Shown piece after piece: positions 18,317-27,286 of a DNA stretch of 64,000 bases (positions within the stretch are counted from its first letter, which is position 1; each line of letters opens with the position of its first letter). Where the stretch lies: the NCBI RefSeq assembly GCF_007988905.1, contig NZ_BJVA01000003.1, forward strand, positions 186,001 through 250,000. The letters run 5' to 3'. This DNA comes from Gluconobacter kanchanaburiensis NBRC 103587. Its GTDB lineage: Bacteria; Pseudomonadota; Alphaproteobacteria; Acetobacterales; Acetobacteraceae. A program made the position numbers and the translations under genes. The notes beneath the pieces are model-generated. The model was not told the DNA's origin, ran no database searches, and saw nothing but the letters and a program-made list of their open reading frames with translations.

Positions 18317-20680
18317 TCAGGATGGCTCCATGATTACAGGCGGAGAGAGCATGAACTGGCGGGTGTCTTCAGGCGAAAGTGGGCGTGACAGAAGGTAGCC
18401 CTGCACTTCCGTGCAGCCCAGACGCTTGAGATAGGAAAGCTGTTCCTGGCTCTCCACACCTTCGGCAGTTACGGCAACCCCTAGGTCGATGGACAGGTCC
18501 ACAACAGCCCGGACAATTGAAGCTGCGCGGGATTCGCGCAGCATGTCCCGCACAAACAGGCCATCCAGCTTGATTTTCGAAAACGGGAAAAACCGCAGAT
18601 ATCCGAGAGACGAAAAGCCCTTACCGAAATCGTCCAGAGCAATGGAAATACCTGCGTTCTGAAGTCGATTCAGTAGCGTGAATGTAGCGGCATCTGGCTC
18701 CATGAAGATGTTTTCCGTCATCTCGATCTGGAGGCAGCGGGCGGGAAAGCCCGTTTTTTCGAGAATGCGGAACGTATCTGTCAGGAACGCCGGAGCTTCA
18801 AGCTGACCGACCGACACATTGATGGACAGAACCAGTCCCGGCTCCCATTCATGCGCAAACTGACAGGCCCTTTCCATGACATAGACACCGAGCCGGTGGA
18901 TCAGTCCGGCTTCCTCGGCCAACTGGATGATCCGTTCGGGGGGGACGCGCCCATATTCGGGGTGCGACCACCGGATTAATGCCTCAAATCCGCAGAGCTT
19001 CTGGCTCTGGATATTGAAAAAGGGCTGGTACATGATCCCCAGCTTCCCTTCTTCCAGTGCTTCGGGAAGGGCGCGGATCAGGTCCCTGTTCCGCTTTGCA
19101 ACGGTACGCAGTTCCGGATTGTAGAAGCGATGCGTGTGACCCCCAAGACTCTTGGCTTCGTAAAGCGCCAGATCGCTGGCTTCCAGAAGGCTGCCAACAC
19201 GCTCTGACCCTCCGACCGAAAGCACAAGGCCGACACTGAGGCCAACGGCGCATCGGACGCCCTCTCCCACGCGGATGGGAACATTCGTCAGTGCATTGAT
19301 CAGCCCGGTCGCCGTAGCGGCCGCCTGGGTGGGCGTCGTCTGACGCTCGAGAAGCATGAATTCGTCGCCGCCAAATCGATAGAGTCGGTGCCGGTCACTG
19401 AGCGTACGGCTCAGAACGACCGTAACTTTTCGCAGCATCTCGTCGCCGGAAGAATGACCGTATCGGTCATTGATCTGTTTGAAGCCGTCCAGATCAAGGT
19501 TAAGCAGCGCAAAGGCCTCCCCCGTCCGCTCTGCCTCGATCAGATAGGTTTCCATATCGTCGAGGAACGCACCCCGGTTGGGCAGGCCGGTAAGAAGATC
19601 ATGTCTGGCGCGGAAGGAGGCGCTTTCCTGCGCCCAGTGGGTCTGGGTGACGTCCGTCCCGACGCCACGATATCCAATGAAAATCCGCTCCCGAAAGATG
19701 GGGCGCCCGCTCAGGGACCAGAAACGCTTCTGGCCGTGCAATGTCCCCGAGACCACGATGTCCCGAAAGAAGATCCGGTTGTCGAAACACTGTTTCAGAC
19801 GCCCGAGCCCTGTCCGTTCGTCGCCATCGAATGCTGCAGATCCTGCAAGATCGGAAAGAATGTCGGAAAAGCCACGGTTCTCCAGCCACTCCCGACTATA
19901 ACCGAAAGCCGCTGCCAGACTGGCCGAAACATTACGCAGTGTTCCCGCCGCGCAGGTCTCCCAGAGCCAGTCGCCGGTATCGTCGTCGGCATTGCGCAAC
20001 AGCAGCTGGACGATGCTGTTGCGCTGCTCAAGGGAATACCGGCTGACGAGAAACGCCGTAAACAGGGTGCGGACCGCCATCGTCAGGGATAGGACGAAGA
20101 ACAGATAGATCGTCAGTTCGATGGCGATATAAAAATAGAAGAGGCTGTGATCGATCGTCCAAGCGCTGAAAAGCGCTCCGCAGCAGGAAAGGACCAACAT
20201 GAAGGCGATAACTTCGCCAAGGCCGACCAATGGAATGAGTGTGATGGTCGTTGCAGTCAGCCCGACCATGATCCCAGCCACCAGAACTCGGTCATTGGCA
20301 TCCCCGTGCGGAAAGACGACAGGTGGCAGCGTTACCCAGCACAGGGCAAAGGCAATGTTGATGCTTTTGAGAAGCCAGGACTGTCGGGTATCGACCAGTT
20401 TTTCCGCTGGGATCGCATAAAAGCAGAGATTGTAGATGACGAGCAGAAACAGGACTGAACTGCACAGGATTATGCCATAAGCGGGATAGTTCCGCATCAG
20501 GCAGAGTCCCGCGATAGGGGCACAACTGACCTGGGGGACGAAATGGAAAAAATTCAGGCCGCGGAGCACGCGGCATCGCGACAGCCGGATTTCCTCCTCG
20601 GCGCCAGCCGGTATTTCCGTCCGGAAAGCAAAGAGCCGGTTGAGCCGCAGCCGTCTCGCAAAGCCGGACATGACGGTCAT
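18317..20680 (-). CDS. Membrane-bound GGDEF-EAL protein with a PAS-like domain
   Basis: Cyclic-di-GMP turnover enzyme, 787 residues from the ATG at 20680 (start uncertain; other in-frame starts lie at 20671 and, as GTG, 20794). Five or six membrane helices fill about residues 55-220, then a PAS-like region (about 230-345). The GGDEF domain has an intact RFGGDEF near 437 but no RxxD inhibitory site at the usual distance before it. The EAL domain starts at FEALIRW (about 566) and keeps SINVSVGQL, EMTENIF, ALDDFGKGFSSL, KLDGLF and TAEGVES. Both catalytic halves therefore look competent. The gene ends 17 bases from the convergent glycosylase gene. The signal sensed is unknown. Confidence 0.9.
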   Translation of the reverse strand: MTVMSGFARRLRLNRLFAFRTEIPAGAEEEIRLSRCRVLRGLNFFHFVPQVSCAPIAGLCLMRNYPAYGIILCSSVLFLLVIYNLCFYAIPAEKLVDTRQSWLLKSINIAFALCWVTLPPVVFPHGDANDRVLVAGIMVGLTATTITLIPLVGLGEVIAFMLVLSCCGALFSAWTIDHSLFYFYIAIELTIYLFFVLSLTMAVRTLFTAFLVSRYSLEQRNSIVQLLLRNADDDTGDWLWETCAAGTLRNVSASLAAAFGYSREWLENRGFSDILSDLAGSAAFDGDERTGLGRLKQCFDNRIFFRDIVVSGTLHGQKRFWSLSGRPIFRERIFIGYRGVGTDVTQTHWAQESASFRARHDLLTGLPNRGAFLDDMETYLIEAERTGEAFALLNLDLDGFKQINDRYGHSSGDEMLRKVTVVLSRTLSDRHRLYRFGGDEFMLLERQTTPTQAAATATGLINALTNVPIRVGEGVRCAVGLSVGLVLSVGGSERVGSLLEASDLALYEAKSLGGHTHRFYNPELRTVAKRNRDLIRALPEALEEGKLGIMYQPFFNIQSQKLCGFEALIRWSHPEYGRVPPERIIQLAEEAGLIHRLGVYVMERACQFAHEWEPGLVLSINVSVGQLEAPAFLTDTFRILEKTGFPARCLQIEMTENIFMEPDAATFTLLNRLQNAGISIALDDFGKGFSSLGYLRFFPFSKIKLDGLFVRDMLRESRAASIVRAVVDLSIDLGVAVTAEGVESQEQLSYLKRLGCTEVQGYLLSRPLSPEDTRQFMLSPPVIMEPS

Positions 20681-20849
20681 TGGGCTGTGTCGGCCGCAGG
20701 GGTGGTTGCAGAGGTGATCGAGGGGGCGACCGCAGGATCCGATGAGACAGGCAGGGGCATCATGAACCTTCCCAATAGAGGAGGAGGGTGCCACGATGAC
20801 AGGGATTTATGAAGTTTTTCTTTGCGCTGGACGAATCTGTTGCGGGCAA

Positions 20850-20890
20850 TATCTCCGTGCGTCGATCATGACCCCTTGCGCACGGAGATA
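20850..20890. other. Long perfect stem-loop in the spacer before the GGDEF-EAL gene
   Basis: Perfect 12-base arms TATCTCCGTGCG (20850-20861) and CGCACGGAGATA (20879-20890) around a 17-base loop. It lies just past the stop of the leftward 20914-21642 gene and before the next leftward gene. It has no adjoining T-tract on that strand, so it is not a standard terminator. It could be an operator, an RNA structure in the leader of the GGDEF-EAL message, or a 3-prime stabilising hairpin. Confidence 0.6.
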
Positions 20891-20913
20891 GCCGATAAAA
20901 GTTTAAGGTTTCG

Positions 20914-21642
20914 TCAATGCGCCATTTCATCTGTCGTGGCGTAAATTTCGATACCTGCTTTCTCAAACATCTCAATGCATTCGCGCATGTTGGTCGTCAG
21001 GGCCGCACGCGTGATTTCCGGATCGTTTGACGGATAATAGGCCCGCGCCAGATCCTCGTCGATCTCCAGATGGGAAGGACCGTGATGTTCATGTTCGTCA
21101 TGAGCCAGCCCCCAGGTCCAGTGCTTCTTTGCAAACAGGTTCGTGAATTTCGGTGCGTGGCAGAGATAGGCCGCCAGTTCCTCGGCGATGTATTCCACCG
21201 CTGCCAGCCAGGAGAAGAAAATCACCGGATCTTCGCTGTCGGCATTGGCAATCAGCTTCTGTACTGTCGGGAGTGTCTCGTAATGGGTTCCGAACAGGTC
21301 GAGGCCGAATTCCCGGGCTCCGTCGGCCCACAGAATGGCGTGCGAGCCTTCCTCTTCCTTCATTTCCCGGACAGCTTCGCGGGCCTCGGAGAAGAATGCC
21401 TTGATCCGTGTCTGTCCGAAGCGCTGAACAAGTGGTTTGATCGGCAGATGGCCCACGCGCACGTCAATAGCGCGCTCGAAAGCCTGAATAAAAGGCCACC
21501 ATCCAATCATCATGGCCCGAATAGTTTCCTCGTCGCCCTGGGCTGCACCCCGCGCCAGTGCGGAAGAATAGATTTTCTCCCGTGTAAAGACACGCATTTC
21601 GGCACGATTTACCAAAGGCTCGGAGAACAGTAGAGCGTACAT
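20914..21642 (-). CDS. Predicted haem-oxygenase-fold (TenA/PqqC-like) helical protein
   Basis: 242 residues, all-helical in appearance, no signal peptide. It has clusters of possible metal ligands in the order expected of the haem-oxygenase-like superfamily: EEEGSH (96-101) in one helix, AAVEYIAEE (148-155) in another, and a striking HWTWGLAHDEHEHHG...H (174-191) with D195. The opening segment (TREKIYSSALARGAAQGDEETIRAMMIGWWPFIQAFE) is unlike TenA. The exact spacing of the described haem-oxygenase-like diiron oxygenases (E-x6-H, H-x3-D-x2-H) is not met, so diiron chemistry is only a possibility. An AGGA element precedes the ATG by about eight bases. The upstream spacer is very AT-rich. Confidence 0.6.
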   Translation of the reverse strand: MYALLFSEPLVNRAEMRVFTREKIYSSALARGAAQGDEETIRAMMIGWWPFIQAFERAIDVRVGHLPIKPLVQRFGQTRIKAFFSEAREAVREMKEEEGSHAILWADGAREFGLDLFGTHYETLPTVQKLIANADSEDPVIFFSWLAAVEYIAEELAAYLCHAPKFTNLFAKKHWTWGLAHDEHEHHGPSHLEIDEDLARAYYPSNDPEITRAALTTNMRECIEMFEKAGIEIYATTDEMAH

Positions 21643-21863
21643 CCGCCTAATCCTGATGAAGTTTATTGCATTCGCCGGTCTGGCAGGGATGTTTTAGTCG
21701 TTAATTTTTCGAAAAAGTAATATTTTTACTTTAATTTTAATTGAGTTTTATTAAATTATTAAAAAATTAATATATTATATTTTTATATGTTGCTTAATCG
21801 TAACTATTTAAGTGATGTGGATGGCTGCCTGTAAGGTTTGGTCCGTTTGTGTAACGTCTATAG
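21643..21863. other. AT-rich spacer upstream of the haem-oxygenase-fold gene
   Basis: The stretch 21694-21812 is almost entirely A and T, with runs such as TTTTAATTTTAATTGAG and ATTAAAAAATTAATATATT, in strong contrast to the surrounding coding DNA. It lies between the start of one leftward gene and the end of the next, so it should hold the promoter of the 20914-21642 gene. No gene is seen in it. Confidence 0.7.
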
Positions 21864-22631
21864 TCAGTCCGACTGGTGGAGAAATGCCATCATTTCCCTC
21901 AGAAAGGGTCGGGGCTGTTCGGCATGGAGCCAGTGTCCGGCCTCAGGCAGGGAATGGATCAGGGCCTGCGGGAAAAGATCCCGGATCAGATCATGATGTT
22001 CGGGTCGAACATACGGCGATGCTCCCCCCCTCAGAAAGAGGACAGGTCCTTCATAAGGAGCGATCTGAAGATCGGGCCAGCCTTCGATTTCATGAATATC
22101 GCGGGCGATGTCATCAAAACCGATACTCCATCCCGGAGAATCGCCAAGCCGGATGTTTTGGAGCAGGAGTTCCGCGACGGCTCTGCTCCCGGCAACCGGC
22201 TCCAGAAGATCCAGTCCTTCGCGACGTTGTAGGGCAGAGGGAAACGAAAGCGCTCCGAGCCGGTCCAGCATGGCACCATGCCCATGACCGGTCCTGGCAG
22301 GAGCAATGTCTGCGACCAGAAGCCTGCTGACCCGTTCGGGTGCAGCAAGAGCGAGCATCATCCCGACTTTTCCACCCATCGAGTGCCCCACCACTGCAAA
22401 ACGATCGATCTCCAGATGGTTCAGCGTTTCCAGAACATCCTGCGCCATGAGGGCGTAGCTGACCGGACCGTGCGGACTGTCACCGTGATTGCGAAGGTCG
22501 AGGGCGATGGTCCGGAAATCGGCGGCTGCCCCGCGCTGAAGGAAACCGAGATTCCGCGCCCGCCCGAACAGACCATGAAGAAACACGACAGTCTCCGGAC
22601 CTTCGCCGCGTTCGATGACATGTAGTTTCAT
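21864..22631 (-). CDS. Alpha/beta hydrolase, YbfF-like esterase
   Basis: 255-residue cytoplasmic esterase. The start at 22631 (MKLHVIERGEG) has GAAAGGATC seven to eight bases upstream and begins at the first beta-strand; the longer frame is not supported. Visible elements are the oxyanion HGLFGRARN (about 20-28), DLRNHGDSPH, the nucleophile elbow VVGHSMGGK (about 88-96), a SPYV/DLI acid region near 215 and the catalytic histidine in PEAGHWLHAEQP near 235. The combination HGLFG, DLRNHGxSPH and GHSMGGK is characteristic of YbfF and its relatives, which hydrolyse short acyl esters and acyl-CoA. Confidence 0.88.
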   Translation of the reverse strand: MKLHVIERGEGPETVVFLHGLFGRARNLGFLQRGAAADFRTIALDLRNHGDSPHGPVSYALMAQDVLETLNHLEIDRFAVVGHSMGGKVGMMLALAAPERVSRLLVADIAPARTGHGHGAMLDRLGALSFPSALQRREGLDLLEPVAGSRAVAELLLQNIRLGDSPGWSIGFDDIARDIHEIEGWPDLQIAPYEGPVLFLRGGASPYVRPEHHDLIRDLFPQALIHSLPEAGHWLHAEQPRPFLREMMAFLHQSD

Positions 22632-22880
22632 CAAAGATCCTTTCGTGACCGCTCTTGCCAGACCATGTGTTGACCGTGACATCTGTTGATCGTCGGCGCA
22701 CTTGCCGTCAAACAGGATCACACCTGCCGCCCGGGAGATCTCTTGTCCACCAGCCCCGCCCTGCCCCCTGGCTCTGCTCATAGTTTGCCGGATGCTCCTT
22801 CTTCTGGCTCGAATCCGGGTAGAGAAGCTTACAGGGGCTACGGCAGTGACCCCGGCAAGGCCCACGCATTACGGCACCGG

Positions 22881-24659
22881 ATGAACCGTTTTCAGGCCCG
22901 CCTGTTTCCTCACGCTCCACCGAATCTACGAAATCTTGTCCGTGGCAACGAGATCTGGCTGAGCGTACTGGCAGGATTCGTGGGGCTGGTGTCCGGTCTG
23001 TGCGTTTTTGTCATGACTCATCTGACCTTTCTGATGCACCGACTGCTGTTTGGTGTCTCGGGTCTGTCCGGTGGACATCTCTCGGGACTGACTGTCCTGC
23101 CGCCTGTGCGGACGGTTGCCGTTCTGACGGGAGGCGGTCTGATGATCGGCCTGTTCGGTGTCGCGATCTCGAAAATCATGCCACGCAGTCCCGTTGACCC
23201 CATCGAAGCGAATGCGCTGCATGGCGGGCGTATGTCTGTACGGGATAGTCTGGTCATCGTCTGTCAGACCGTTCTGTCCAACGGCGTTGGCGGCTCCATC
23301 GGGCTGGAAGCCGGTTTCACCCAGATCGCCGCGGCTTTTGGGTCCCGGATCGGGCGCTCCTTCCGGGTTCGTCGGGAGGATCTGCGCGTGCTGGTCGGGG
23401 CCGGAGCCGGGGCCGCGATCGGAGCCGCATTTGACGCCCCTGTTGCGGGAGCGTTTTACGCCTTTGAACTGGTGATCGGGTCGTATTCGCTGGGCAGTCT
23501 CTCCCCAGTCGCGGTCGCTGCTCTTTCAGGTGTGAGTGTGACCCGGTTTCTAGGCAGCGTTCCGCCCGGAATCATCATCCCTTCGCCGGGAAACCTGTCA
23601 TGGGAAGGAACCGCAGGGGCGGTCCTCATCAGCGTTCTGACCGCCCTGACCGCCATCGGTCTGATGTTCTGCGTCACCCAGACGGAGTCGCTTTTCCGGC
23701 GTCTGCCTGGCCCTGTCTGGCTGCGACCCGCCGTGGGCGGCCTGATCGTAGGCGGACTTGCCACACTGCATCCCTCCGTCCTGTCCGCAGGGCACGAGGC
23801 GATGCGGGCGGTTTTTGCGGGCAATGTCACGGCCCGGGCAGCCGTGATCCTGCTTCTGCTCAAAGCTCTGGCCTCCTGTCTGTGCATCGGCTCGGGCTTT
23901 CGCGGAGGGCTGTTTTTCGCATCCCTTTATCTCGGTTCTCTGGCGGGCATGATCTACGGCACCCTGCTTGATCCGCTCGGGGTCGCACCGGATTCCGGGA
24001 CAGCCTGCGCCCTGGTCGGAATGAGTGCCATGGCTGTGGCCGTTATAGGCAGTCCGATGACGATGATCTGCCTGATGCTGGAACTGACCGGCAGCGTGTC
24101 GATGACCGGGGCCACGCTGGTGGCCGCCGTTCTATCGCTCCTGACCGTTCGTCGCCTCTTCGGCTACAGCTTCGCGACCTGGAGGTTTCACCTGCGTGGT
24201 GAATCGATCCGCTCGGCTGTCGATATCGGCTGGATGCGGTCTCTCAATGTCCGGCGCATGATGCGCGGGCAGGTCCGCACGCTGCCGGCTGAAACGCCAG
24301 TCAACCGCGCGCAGGCCCTGTTTCCGCTCGGCTCCGCACAGCGGATCGTCCTGCTGGACGGAACAGGTCGGTATGATGGCATCGTCCATCTGGCGGAGCT
24401 GCACGCCGTGCCCTCATCGCAGACACCCATCGGCACGATGGCCCTGTTCCGCAACGCCATGCTGACACCGCTCATGAACATCCGCGAGGCGATCGAACTG
24501 TTCGAGAAAGCCGAGGCCGACGCCCTGGTAGTGGTCGAGGACCCGCAGTCCCGACAGGTGATCGGAACCCTGACCGAACAGCATGCTTTACGACGCTACG
24601 CCGAAGAACTGGAACGCAGTCGTAGAAATCTCGCGGGCGAGGAAAGCCTGCCCACCTGA
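22881..24659 (+). CDS. ClC-type chloride channel/transporter with C-terminal CBS domains
   Basis: 592-residue membrane protein with about ten to twelve hydrophobic segments (35-430) and two CBS-like motifs at about 455-575 (LNVRRMMRGQVRTLPAETPVNRAQALF and MLTPLMNIREAIELFEKAEADALVVVED). The second ClC signature is GSIGLEAGFTQ, with the gating glutamate at Glu143; in most family members this reads GREGP. The third is SGFRGGLFFASLYLGSL. The classical GSGIP stretch is not obvious (SNGVGGS is in its place). The ATG at 22881 gives a short basic N-terminus before the first helix; upstream frame is unlike the family. RidA and FemAB-like genes follow on the same strand. Confidence 0.85.
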   Translation: MNRFQARLFPHAPPNLRNLVRGNEIWLSVLAGFVGLVSGLCVFVMTHLTFLMHRLLFGVSGLSGGHLSGLTVLPPVRTVAVLTGGGLMIGLFGVAISKIMPRSPVDPIEANALHGGRMSVRDSLVIVCQTVLSNGVGGSIGLEAGFTQIAAAFGSRIGRSFRVRREDLRVLVGAGAGAAIGAAFDAPVAGAFYAFELVIGSYSLGSLSPVAVAALSGVSVTRFLGSVPPGIIIPSPGNLSWEGTAGAVLISVLTALTAIGLMFCVTQTESLFRRLPGPVWLRPAVGGLIVGGLATLHPSVLSAGHEAMRAVFAGNVTARAAVILLLLKALASCLCIGSGFRGGLFFASLYLGSLAGMIYGTLLDPLGVAPDSGTACALVGMSAMAVAVIGSPMTMICLMLELTGSVSMTGATLVAAVLSLLTVRRLFGYSFATWRFHLRGESIRSAVDIGWMRSLNVRRMMRGQVRTLPAETPVNRAQALFPLGSAQRIVLLDGTGRYDGIVHLAELHAVPSSQTPIGTMALFRNAMLTPLMNIREAIELFEKAEADALVVVEDPQSRQVIGTLTEQHALRRYAEELERSRRNLAGEESLPT

Positions 24660-24758
24660 TCCGGTTCCGGCCTTACCCTCTTGGCAGTAGGCTGTTCCCG
24701 TTTCAACATGCGGCCCCATAGATGCCCGTTTCGGGTGCCCCAACCGGAGATTTTCCCT

Positions 24759-25226
24759 ATGACTGCGACCCCAGATTCCCGCCTTGCCGCCCTCGACATC
24801 ACGCTGCCGGTCGCAGCCGCTCCGGTTGCGAATTACGTCACGACCGTCCGGACGGGAAACCTGCTCGTCGTGTCCGGACAGCTCCCTCTGGTGGACGGCA
24901 AGCTGCTCATCACCGGCAAGCTCGGTGACGAAGTTTCGGCCCATGCTGGTGTGGCCTGTGCCCGCGCCTGCCTCATCAATGTTCTGGCACAGGCCAAGGC
25001 CGCGCTCGACGGCGATCTTTCCCGCATCACGCGCGTTGTGCGTCTGGGCGGCTTCATCGCCTGCACACCGGAATTCACCGATCATGCTACTGTCATGAAC
25101 GGCGCTTCAGATCTGGCTGTCGAAGTGTTCGGCGATGCCGGACGTCATGCGCGCTCCACCATCGGCGTGCCGAGCCTGCCCGTGAATGCACCGGTCGAGG
25201 TCGAGGCCCTGTTCGAAATCGCCTGA
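24759..25226 (+). CDS. RidA family protein (YjgF_endoribonc type)
   Basis: 155-residue Rid superfamily protein of the longer subgroup (PF14588-like) that differs from archetypal RidA. It has LVVSGQLPLVDGKLLITGKLGDEVSAHAGVACARACLINVLAQAKAALDGDLSRITRVVRLGGFIACTPEF and the closing SLPVNAPVEVEALFEIA strand. The archetype arginine for imine hydrolysis is not clearly in place (RHARSTIGVPSLP holds candidate Arg residues), so deaminase activity is uncertain. Start at 24759: GGAG lies ten bases upstream. The next gene begins 22 bases after the stop. Confidence 0.88.
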   Translation: MTATPDSRLAALDITLPVAAAPVANYVTTVRTGNLLVVSGQLPLVDGKLLITGKLGDEVSAHAGVACARACLINVLAQAKAALDGDLSRITRVVRLGGFIACTPEFTDHATVMNGASDLAVEVFGDAGRHARSTIGVPSLPVNAPVEVEALFEIA

Positions 25227-25248
25227 TACCCTGGATGGGAGAAACCGA

Positions 25249-26430
25249 ATGGGAGAAGCGGAGAACCTACCGTCCTCCGACTGGAGCCTGAGCCTTCACG
25301 CCTCGATCCATGAGATCGGGGCGGAGGCCTGGGATGCCTGTGCGGGAGTGGACAATCCGTTCGTCTCTTTCGGTTTCCTGTCCGCTCTTGAAGATAGCGG
25401 TTCCGTCGCGGACCGCTCCGGTTGGCTGGTTCGTCATGCCGCCTTGCGCGCGCCGGACGGCACGATCGCGGCTCTCGCCCCACTTTACGGAAAAGCCCAT
25501 TCCTGGGGCGAGTATGTCTTCGATCAGAGCTGGGCCCGTGCCTATGAGGCGGCGGGCGGCCGCTACTATCCCAAATTCGTCTGCGCCGTTCCGTTCTCGC
25601 CAGTTCCAGGACCGAGGCTGCTGCTGCGCCCCGATCTACCTGATGCACAGGGTGTGGCGCAGGCCCTTGCCGCCGCGCTCATTCAGGCCACGGCCCAGCT
25701 TGGCCTGTCCTCCCTGCATGCCAATTTCTGCGATGCGGCTTCGCTCGAGGCCTTCACCGGGGCCGGCTATCTGCCACGCACAGGCCTTCAGTATCACTGG
25801 CAGAATAACGGCTACACGACGTTCGACGATTTCCTGTCCGCCCTGTCTTCCCGCAAACGCAAATCCATCCGCAAGGAACGCAGCGCCGCCCAGTCCTGCG
25901 GTCTGACCTTCAGCACGCTCCGAGGAAATGACATCACGACAGAGGACTGGAAAGCATTCTATCGCTTCTACCAGTCCACGATCGACCGCAAATGGGGCAG
26001 TGCCTATCTGACTGAACGCTTCTTCTCCATGCTGTCCGAACGGCTCGGCAACCGTGTGGTCCTGATGATGGCCCACCATGACGGAAAAGCCGTTGCCGGT
26101 GCTCTGAACCTTATGGGGGCGGATGCGCTGTTCGGTCGCAACTGGGGTTGCGAGGGAGACTGGCCCTTCCTGCATTTCGAGCTGTGTTATTATCGTGCAA
26201 TCGAGTTTGCCATCGAGAACCGTCTCGCCCGCGTTGAGGCCGGCGCGCAGGGCGAACACAAGATCCAGCGCGGCTATCTGCCAACGTTTACCCGTTCCGC
26301 CCATGCCATTCTCGATCCAGGCCTGCGGCAGGCCGTGGCCGCTTTCGTGGAAGAAGAGCGCGCTGCCATGGAGGCGGAAGCGGCGGAACTGCTGGCTCTT
26401 TCACCATATCGTCACGGCGAGTCGGGGTAA
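25249..26430 (+). CDS. FemAB-like (peptidoglycan biosynthesis/recognition) acyltransferase, DUF482 type
   Basis: 393-residue protein with the GNAT fold duplicated, as in FemAB-like proteins of PF04339. The start at 25249 follows a GGGAG element. Landmarks are ACAGVDNPFVSFGFLSALEDSGSV, the aromatic GEYVFDQSWARAYEAAGGRYYPKFVCAVPFSPVPGPRLL block (about 90-125), RKRKSIRKERSAAQSCG and the late RVEAGAQGEHKIQRGYLP. The protein lacks a signal peptide. Its biochemical role in the family is poorly defined; peptidyl or aminoacyl transfer is inferred from the fold. It follows the RidA gene by 22 bases. Confidence 0.88.
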   Translation: MGEAENLPSSDWSLSLHASIHEIGAEAWDACAGVDNPFVSFGFLSALEDSGSVADRSGWLVRHAALRAPDGTIAALAPLYGKAHSWGEYVFDQSWARAYEAAGGRYYPKFVCAVPFSPVPGPRLLLRPDLPDAQGVAQALAAALIQATAQLGLSSLHANFCDAASLEAFTGAGYLPRTGLQYHWQNNGYTTFDDFLSALSSRKRKSIRKERSAAQSCGLTFSTLRGNDITTEDWKAFYRFYQSTIDRKWGSAYLTERFFSMLSERLGNRVVLMMAHHDGKAVAGALNLMGADALFGRNWGCEGDWPFLHFELCYYRAIEFAIENRLARVEAGAQGEHKIQRGYLPTFTRSAHAILDPGLRQAVAAFVEEERAAMEAEAAELLALSPYRHGESG

Positions 26431-26512
26431 CCCTGTTCGTTTAACGATTAGGAAAGCATTGCGGCGTTAGGTTGAGCTCCGAAATCGGGATTGACCGGAG
26501 CCTGTAAAGCCC

Positions 26513-27253
26513 ATGGAGAACAGTACCTATATCGCGCTTTCGCGCATGGATGCCCAGCAGCGTGCCATGTCGGTGGTTGCGGCCAACATGTCGAACGCTT
26601 CAACCGTGGGCTACAAACGCGAGAGTGTTCTCTTCAGCGACTTTCTGTCCCACCAGCACGGTTCGAAACAGACACAGGGCGCGGACACGGAAGCCTATAC
26701 GCAGGATCGCGCCACATATCGCGATTTCCAGCAGGGCGACATGCAGTCGACCGGCAACCCCCTTGATCTGGCGCTGGGCGGCGAGGGATATTTTCAGGTC
26801 CGTACCACCAATGGCGTCCGTCTGACCCGCGCCGGCCGTTTCGAGGAACAGCAGGACGGCGCGGTGGTGGATGAAAACGGCAATGCGCTTCTCGATCGTG
26901 ATGGCCAGCCGATCGAAATTCCCCAGACCGATCACCGGATCACCGTTTCCGCAGATGGCGTGATTACGACCGAAACCGGCGAGCAGGGACAGATCGGTAT
27001 CGTGACCGCGCAGGACAACAACAAACTCCAGGCCGAAGGTGGCAGGCTTCTGCGAACCGATCAGCCCACCACGGCTGTCGAGCGGCCCAACATCGTGCAG
27101 GGCATGGTGGAGGGCAGTAACGTCCAGATGATGACAGAAGTCACGCAGATGATGGAAATCCAGCGGAACTTCGACTTCATGGCACAGTTCGTCGACGCCG
27201 AAGCCACGCGCCAGAAAAACGCCATCGATAAGATCGTTCAGGTCTCGGCCTGA
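26513..27253 (+). CDS. flgF: Flagellar basal-body rod protein FlgF
   Basis: Proximal rod component, 246 residues. The N-terminal rod motif ALSRMDAQQRAMSVVAANMSNASTVGYKRE (9-38) and C-terminal NVQMMTEVTQMMEIQRNFDFMAQFVDAEATRQKNAIDKIV helix are the conserved coiled-coil ends of rod and hook proteins. The D1 region carries GDMQSTGNPLDLALGGEGYFQV. A GGAG element precedes the ATG. It is the first of three genes, flgF-flgG-flgA, separated by 33 and 2 bases. Confidence 0.95.
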   Translation: MENSTYIALSRMDAQQRAMSVVAANMSNASTVGYKRESVLFSDFLSHQHGSKQTQGADTEAYTQDRATYRDFQQGDMQSTGNPLDLALGGEGYFQVRTTNGVRLTRAGRFEEQQDGAVVDENGNALLDRDGQPIEIPQTDHRITVSADGVITTETGEQGQIGIVTAQDNNKLQAEGGRLLRTDQPTTAVERPNIVQGMVEGSNVQMMTEVTQMMEIQRNFDFMAQFVDAEATRQKNAIDKIVQVSA

Positions 27254-27286
27254 TTGCTGATCCTGACGGGACAAGGATAATTTTTC

